A stretch of DNA of 64,000 nucleotides from assembly GCA_002737345.1 (NCBI GenBank), contig NSIK01000012.1, positions 41,101 through 105,100 of the forward strand, given 5' to 3'. How positions within the stretch are numbered: position 1 is the first letter of the stretch; each line of letters begins with the position of its first letter. This DNA is from Nitrospirota bacterium. GTDB taxonomy: Bacteria > Nitrospirota > Nitrospiria > Nitrospirales > Nitrospiraceae. Positions 59,755 to 64,000 of the stretch are shown in pieces. Under the pieces are notes generated by a model that saw only the letters and a list, made by a program, of their open reading frames with translations, made no database searches and was not told the origin of the DNA. The position numbers and the translations under genes are program-made.

Positions 59755-60662
59755 GCCTCTCTCCCGCGCACACACAGTCCATGCTCGACCAGGCCGGACC
59801 CGGCGCCAGTGCCTCACGCAAGGCCTACGAGGTGCAGGCCCTACGATTTCGGTACCAGCCTCCCAGTCGAGGAGAAGCCAACTGGGTGCTCGACGGACTG
59901 ACGTTTAATGTCCAGGCGGGAGAGATTCTGGGCATCGTGGGCCCGAACGGGTCGGGCAAGACCTCGTTACTCAAACTATTGGCGAAAGTCTTACGACCGC
60001 ACGACGGGGGCATGGCCCTGTTCGGGCGCGATCTTGGCATGATGCCGCAAGTGGAAGTGGCAAGGACCGTGGCCTTTGTTCCCCAAGAGAGCCCGCAGGT
60101 CTTTTCCTTTACCGTGATGGAAACGGTTCTGATGGGCCGGTATCCGCATCATCGTCGCGCGACGTGGAGCGCCGGCTTCGGCTGGGAAAGTGCCGAGGAT
60201 CTGTCGATTGCCGATCAGGCCATGCAGTATACGGATCTCACCCACCTGGCCGGCCGCTCGGTGATGGATCTTTCGGGCGGGGAACGCCAGCGTTGCATGA
60301 TTGCCAGGGCCTTGGCGCAAGCGCCCCAGGTCCTGTTGCTGGATGAACCCACGGCGTTTCTCGATCTCCAGCACCAGATGGAAATTTGCGCGATTGTGCG
60401 CCGGCTGAAAGACGAACGGGGCCTGACCGTGGTGCTCGTGTCCCACGACCTGAATTTGGCGAGCCAATACTGCGATCGCATTCTGATGCTGAAGGCCGGC
60501 GCCCTCTTCCGCCTGGGCACGCCGCATGACGTGATGGATGCCGATGTATTGAAAGCTGTCTATGGCTGTGACGTCTTGATCGATCGTCATCCGGACTCGG
60601 GCGTGCCGAGGGTCACGTTGCCGCAGTATCGGGCCGCGAAGAATGTTGGCGGGCGTTTGTAG
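59751..60662 (+). CDS. btuD: cobalamin ABC transporter ATPase BtuD-like
   Basis: Cytoplasmic ATPase. The 303 aa hold Walker A GPNGSGKTS, the Q loop in FVPQESPQVFSFTVMETVLMG, signature LSGGERQRCMIARALAQ, Walker B VLLLDEPTAFLD, and H loop VLVSHDLNLA. The N-terminal 30 residues are an extra disordered stretch. ATG 59751 overlaps the btuC stop. A weak terminator follows the gene. Confidence 0.93.
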   Translation: MSLSPAHTQSMLDQAGPGASASRKAYEVQALRFRYQPPSRGEANWVLDGLTFNVQAGEILGIVGPNGSGKTSLLKLLAKVLRPHDGGMALFGRDLGMMPQVEVARTVAFVPQESPQVFSFTVMETVLMGRYPHHRRATWSAGFGWESAEDLSIADQAMQYTDLTHLAGRSVMDLSGGERQRCMIARALAQAPQVLLLDEPTAFLDLQHQMEICAIVRRLKDERGLTVVLVSHDLNLASQYCDRILMLKAGALFRLGTPHDVMDADVLKAVYGCDVLIDRHPDSGVPRVTLPQYRAAKNVGGRL

Positions 60663-60696
60663 CGGGACGGGTTTGTGCCCAATCCTCCCGTTTTTT
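60663..60696 (+). terminator. possible intrinsic terminator after btuD
   Basis: CGGGA (60663-60667) and TCCCG (60686-60690) form a 5-base-pair stem with an internal GGG/CCC helix, followed by TTTTTT (60691-60696). It separates the transporter operon from the receptor gene. Confidence 0.45.
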
Positions 60697-60719
60697 GTCA
60701 GGGCACAGTCGGTTCAATT

Positions 60720-60950
60720 AGGAGGAGTGGTTAGGGAGCCATCATCAGCGACGGGGAAGATGGTGTAAATCCATCACGGTGCCGCCACTGTAAGCGAGGA
60801 GTGATCCTGCACAGAGCCACTGTCACGACGCGTGCAAGGTGAAACGTAACACGTAAGAGGTTCAGTCAGTCCTTTTACGTCGCACGTTTTCTGCCGCACG
60901 CTTCGGATGGGAAGGCGCAGGGGAACGACGATCCGCAAGTCAGGACACCC
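60720..60950 (+). promoter_or_regulatory. cobalamin (B12) riboswitch 2
   Basis: Shows GGGGAAGATGGTGTAAATCC, CGGTGCCGCCACTGTAAGCG, the GCCACTG box in GAGCCACTGTC, and a closing AAGTCAGGACACCC (60937-60950). A long repeat-like hairpin, with arms GTGAAACGTAACACGTAAG and CTTTTACGTCGCACGTTTTC inside GCGTGC/GCACGC, is inserted at 60829-60902, at the same place as in riboswitch 1. Confidence 0.88.
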
Positions 60951-60973
60951 AGCTGACCGATGTTTTCATTCAG

Positions 60974-60990
60974 CCCTTCGAGCCAAAGGG
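60974..60990 (+). promoter_or_regulatory. small hairpin covering the receptor gene's ribosome-binding site
   Basis: CCCTT (60974-60978) can pair with AAGGG (60986-60990) around a 7-base loop. The AAAGGGAGG (60985-60993) is the ribosome-binding site of the GTG start at 61001, so pairing would block translation. No T-tract is present, which suggests translational control. Confidence 0.42.
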
Positions 60991-61000
60991 AGGTTTTGCT

Positions 61001-63184
61001 GTGTTGTCAAATCGTGCATCGCGCTATGTCTTGTTTTGTGCAGTGATAGGCCTTCTTGCTTCGATCCCGTGGTCGTCCGTATTGGCTGAAGGACCAGCCG
61101 AAGCGGACCCCGTCGTGCAAACCCGGGAGGTGGTGGTCTCCAGTACCCGCCTGCCGGATGCGCCGATCGATCCCCTTCTCCTGCCGGTTAAAGTTACGGT
61201 CATTACGGCCCAGGATATCCAGAAAAGCGGAGCCAAGACGGTTCAGGAAGCCCTCCAGTGGGCAACCGGGATCGTCATGTATGACCAGGTCGGCAACGCC
61301 TTTCAACAAGCGATTGATCTCCGTGGGTTTAATGGGGCACCCGTGCCGTCGACGGCGGTGTTTGTCGATGGTATGCGGATGAATGAGCCCGATTTTGGCG
61401 CGGTCAACTTTGATTTGATTCCGTTTGATACGATTGAGCGGATCGAAATCCTTCCAGGCGCCTCGGCGATCTATGGGAAAAATGCCCTCGGCGGGGTGAT
61501 TAATGTAATCACGAAGCGGGGCACGAGCAAGGCGCAGGTGACTCAGGAAACGGCCTTCGGAAGCTTTGGACGCCAGCGGCATACCACGACGGCGAGTGGG
61601 CCCATTGGTAAATTTGACTATTATGCCAATTATGGGAAGGAGTCGGAAGACGGCTATCGAAAATCGTCCGGCGCGGAGATCTCACGATTCTTTGGGAAGA
61701 TTGGCTATCGCCCTACCGCGGAGTCCGATCTCACGCTCTCATATACGTTTGTCGATGACAAGCTCTATCAGGCGGGTTCGCTGCCGATCAGTCTGGCGCA
61801 TCCGGACCCGACCCGCAATCTGACTGCGGGGGACTTCTTTGCGCATGAGACCAACGTGGTCCGTCTGAATGGACGGCAGACACTGCCTTTTGGATTGACC
61901 TTCACGGCCAATGCCTTCTATCGGCAAGCAGCAGAGAACTCCGAGATCTTTTCGCAGCCGTTTGATGCCGACCCCTCGAGTACAAACCCCATCTCGCGCT
62001 TCCTGGTGAAGACCGCCTCACGTGGGGAGACAAGCCAACTCACGCAGGACACGAGTTTTGGGACGCATCGTAACACCCTGGTGGTGGGTCAGGAATTCAC
62101 GCGCACAGACATGGGGAATCGATATAACGCTCCACCTGTAACATCTGGAGGTTACACGGGGGACGCCACTCGCAGATCGCAATCGATTGATCAGGACATA
62201 CTCGGGCTGTACGTACAAGACACGCTGAATCTTGCCTCCACGGTGATTGTGACGAGTGGCCTGCGATACGATCATGATCAGATGAACCAGCAATATGATG
62301 GATCGACCACACTAAGTGGGATGAAACGCTATAATCGTCTGACGCCGCGGATTGGCGTGGCCTATCTTGTCACGCCGAACAGTAGTGTCTATGCGAATTA
62401 TGGAGAAGCCTTTCGCGTTCCGACGTATAACGAATTGTGGGCGCTCGGGGGAGGATCGAATCCCGCTCTCCGGGCGGTCCATTCGAAAAACTACGAAGTC
62501 GGCGTCAAGTCGAAGATGGGTACGTGGGGCGAGGGGACGGTGGCGCTGTTTCGCTCCCTCGTCACGGATGAAATTCTGAACGTATGCGGCCTTACCTGCG
62601 TTAACGCGTACCCTAGTGCTGTGAATACGAATATTCCAAAATCTCGGCGCGAAGGGGTGGAGACGACAGTGAAAGCCCGGTATGGGTCGCTCGCAGATGT
62701 GACGGTGAATTACACCTATACGCACGCGACCATTGAAAGTGACATCGGTATTACCCCATTCTACTATGACTATAGCGGAAACACTGCTTATAAGGAGGCG
62801 GTCAAACGAGGGAGCACGTTTGCCCAAGTGCCCAAGCATCGTTTGGGGGTGACAGGGAACTATCATCCCGCAGAGGGGTGGACCCTCTCGATGCAGGGGC
62901 TCTATGTGAGCTCGCAGTTTCATATGAACGATGATGCCAATGTGCAGGCGAGAGTGCCGGGGTATTTTGTGATGAATGCGCGCCTGGCCTATGAACGTCC
63001 CGTTCCGGGTGGGCATTTAAGCGGGTTTCTGTCACTCAACAATATCCTGGACCATCGGTATGCAACGTCTGGGATCATTGCCCAGAATAACGTGACTGGC
63101 GGAGGGGCAGTCGAGCGGTTTGTTGTGCCGGCACCTGGACTTGCGGCCTTCGCCGGACTGAGTTATCGGTTTGAGGGCCTGTAG
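61001..63184 (+). CDS. TonB-dependent receptor, BtuB-like
   Basis: Outer-membrane receptor, probably for cobalamin. The 727 aa start with a signal peptide (about 1-30), then a TonB box REVVVSSTR (about 42-50) and a plug domain including AIYGKNALGGVINVITKRGT and FVDGMRMNEPDFG. The 22-strand barrel follows, with YANYGEAFRVPTYNELWALG, typical of BtuB-like porins. The C-terminus is SYRFEGL, lacking the usual terminal aromatic. GTG 61001 has AAAGGGAGG upstream. It is controlled by riboswitch 2. Confidence 0.93.
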   Translation: MLSNRASRYVLFCAVIGLLASIPWSSVLAEGPAEADPVVQTREVVVSSTRLPDAPIDPLLLPVKVTVITAQDIQKSGAKTVQEALQWATGIVMYDQVGNAFQQAIDLRGFNGAPVPSTAVFVDGMRMNEPDFGAVNFDLIPFDTIERIEILPGASAIYGKNALGGVINVITKRGTSKAQVTQETAFGSFGRQRHTTTASGPIGKFDYYANYGKESEDGYRKSSGAEISRFFGKIGYRPTAESDLTLSYTFVDDKLYQAGSLPISLAHPDPTRNLTAGDFFAHETNVVRLNGRQTLPFGLTFTANAFYRQAAENSEIFSQPFDADPSSTNPISRFLVKTASRGETSQLTQDTSFGTHRNTLVVGQEFTRTDMGNRYNAPPVTSGGYTGDATRRSQSIDQDILGLYVQDTLNLASTVIVTSGLRYDHDQMNQQYDGSTTLSGMKRYNRLTPRIGVAYLVTPNSSVYANYGEAFRVPTYNELWALGGGSNPALRAVHSKNYEVGVKSKMGTWGEGTVALFRSLVTDEILNVCGLTCVNAYPSAVNTNIPKSRREGVETTVKARYGSLADVTVNYTYTHATIESDIGITPFYYDYSGNTAYKEAVKRGSTFAQVPKHRLGVTGNYHPAEGWTLSMQGLYVSSQFHMNDDANVQARVPGYFVMNARLAYERPVPGGHLSGFLSLNNILDHRYATSGIIAQNNVTGGGAVERFVVPAPGLAAFAGLSYRFEGL

Positions 63185-63485
63185 TTGCTGTGGCCCGCGG
63201 AGCAACCCTCGCTGGCTCGAGGCGAGTCGGGATCGAAAGACCGTGTGCGAGTGGACGCGTATGGCGAGCGCGTCCGCTTGCTCCGTAGGCGTGACGGCGA
63301 CACCTGGGAAACTCACGCTCGTGAGTGGGACACGAAGTTCGCTCCGCAGGCCGGGGCCTGCGGTCTGCGAGTGCGTGCAGGATCTCGCCTCGGCGATGGT
63401 CCGTCTAGATGAATTCACTAGCGCGTTGACGCATGACGCTGTCGGGTTCGAAGACCGGGGGCCGGCTCGCCGAGGCCGGCCCCCC

Positions 63486-63790
63486 CTGCAGGATGTGCGG
63501 GGCCGTTCCACGGTGCGCGATAGGGATTTGCCTCGTATGTGCGGTGCCAGTCAGAACCTCTGGCTGGCGGCGCGAGCGGAAGGCATCGGGGTGGGTCAGT
63601 ATTCTGGACCATGGGGCCTTGATGCAGGTGTGGGGTCTCCCCACGCTAGCTAAGGGCTGGCCTATCTTTGTCGTGGCTACGTGGCTGACGTTGCGACAGA
63701 GCCTGCCCTGGAAGTGGCGGCGGGTAGCATTCCGGTCGAGGATCGCATTCACTATGCGTCGTGGGGAAAGAAAACACCAAGCGGCAGGAG
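63486..63790 (+). pseudogene. bluB: frameshifted bluB remnant (dimethylbenzimidazole synthase)
   Basis: One frame reads [20 protein letters not shown] and [14 protein letters not shown]. The next frame continues [18 protein letters not shown] (about 63591-63650). The first frame then resumes with [20 protein letters not shown] and [13 protein letters not shown]. The three pieces reproduce, in order, the C-terminal third of the nitroreductase-fold BluB family ([19 protein letters not shown], LCLGY), broken by two frameshifts. No convincing N-terminal part is seen in 63185-63480. BluB makes the lower ligand of B12, which fits the cobalamin context. Sequencing error is an alternative. Confidence 0.7.
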
Positions 63791-63798
63791 GACGAGCG

Positions 63799-64000
63799 AT
63801 GCGCATCACGAAAGTCTACACACGAACCGGGGACGCGGGAAAAACACGACTGGCCGGCGGCCAGCAAGTGTGGAAGGATAATCTTCGGGTTGAGGCCTAC
63901 GGCAGCCTCGACGAGCTGAATGCGGTGGTCGGACTGGTGCGGGTGATGAATGATGAGATGGTCGGGAGTCATGTCCAGGCGAAGCGGCTGGAACAGGATC
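63799..64000 (+). CDS. ATP:cob(I)alamin adenosyltransferase, PduO type (3' end outside window)
   Basis: Adds the adenosyl group to cobalamin. The 67 visible residues start [21 protein letters not shown], matching the PduO nucleotide-binding motif (KxYTRTGDxGxT), followed by [19 protein letters not shown], the conserved YGxxDELNxxxG. AGGAGG (63786-63791) lies 7 bases before the ATG. It is the last gene of the cobalamin region and runs off the window. Confidence 0.95.
   Translation, partial: MRITKVYTRTGDAGKTRLAGGQQVWKDNLRVEAYGSLDELNAVVGLVRVMNDEMVGSHVQAKRLEQD

Noticed and set aside
63185..63480. A gene, or the front of bluB, between the receptor and the bluB remnant
   Set aside because: No frame on either strand resembles the BluB N-terminus or another family; composition is not protein-like.
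1..64000. CRISPR arrays, insertion sequences, prophage or integrase genes
   Set aside because: No regularly spaced direct repeats, transposase or integrase motifs were found; the repeats seen are short, irregular and intergenic.

Overview
The window is one 64 kb stretch of a free-living Gram-negative bacterial chromosome, moderately GC-rich and densely coded. Gene content and protein character fit the genus Nitrospira (Nitrospirota); this is inferred from memory of the families and was not checked by a search. No phage, insertion sequence or CRISPR array was seen. Two tRNA genes are present: Ser-CGA and Arg-ACG.

Layout. 1-4.5 kb: the end of alaS, then ruvX, mltG, deoC and deoB. 4.6-7.8 kb: a RidA protein and a promoter-led pair of exported proteins (IPT/TIG repeats, Ycf48-type propeller). 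8.0-17.9 kb, minus strand: a heat-shock operon (grpE-dnaK-dnaJ-rsmE) downstream of a cofactor and translation run (valS-nadC-birA-coaX). 18-29 kb: a decayed gene, a HAD phosphatase, a ketopantoate reductase carrying an extra molybdopterin-type domain, a MATE exporter, a DUF2779 nuclease-like protein, tRNA-Ser, a phosphopantetheinyl transferase, tadA and TPR proteins. 29.5-36.5 kb: a double SagB-type oxidoreductase, then a scarred area. Here 3'-terminal remnants of two glycogen genes (glgC and glgB) flank a Ski2-like helicase that is split in two, with the halves in swapped order. 37-43.4 kb: a heavy-metal RND efflux operon with an added HEAT-repeat protein. 43.5-46.5 kb: def, an MsbA-like ABC exporter and two small proteins.

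46.5-52.4 kb holds the most system-like locus, all on the minus strand: ThiS-like carrier, cysteine synthase, E1-like enzyme, threonine synthase, MoaD-like carrier, NIL protein, second E1-like enzyme, JAMM protease. It contains two ubiquitin-like sulfur carriers, two activating enzymes and two PLP enzymes. One carrier ends in GGGR rather than GG, so the JAMM protease may mature it or release product from it, as in the mycobacterial CysO-CysM-Mec route. 

52.4-57.2 kb: small exported proteins, a FAD monooxygenase-like protein, an inactive-looking nucleotidyltransferase, a TPM-domain protein, rpmB and a SemiSWEET. 57.2-64 kb is a cobalamin regulon: riboswitch plus btuF-btuC-btuD, a second riboswitch plus a BtuB-like receptor, a frameshifted bluB remnant, and the start of a PduO-type adenosyltransferase.

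Short dispersed inverted repeats recur through the window. One family sits inside both riboswitches and, in frame, inside the sagB-like gene. Decayed genes (an uncharacterised one, glgC, glgB, bluB) are unusually frequent for a core region. Some of the frameshifts could be sequencing errors.
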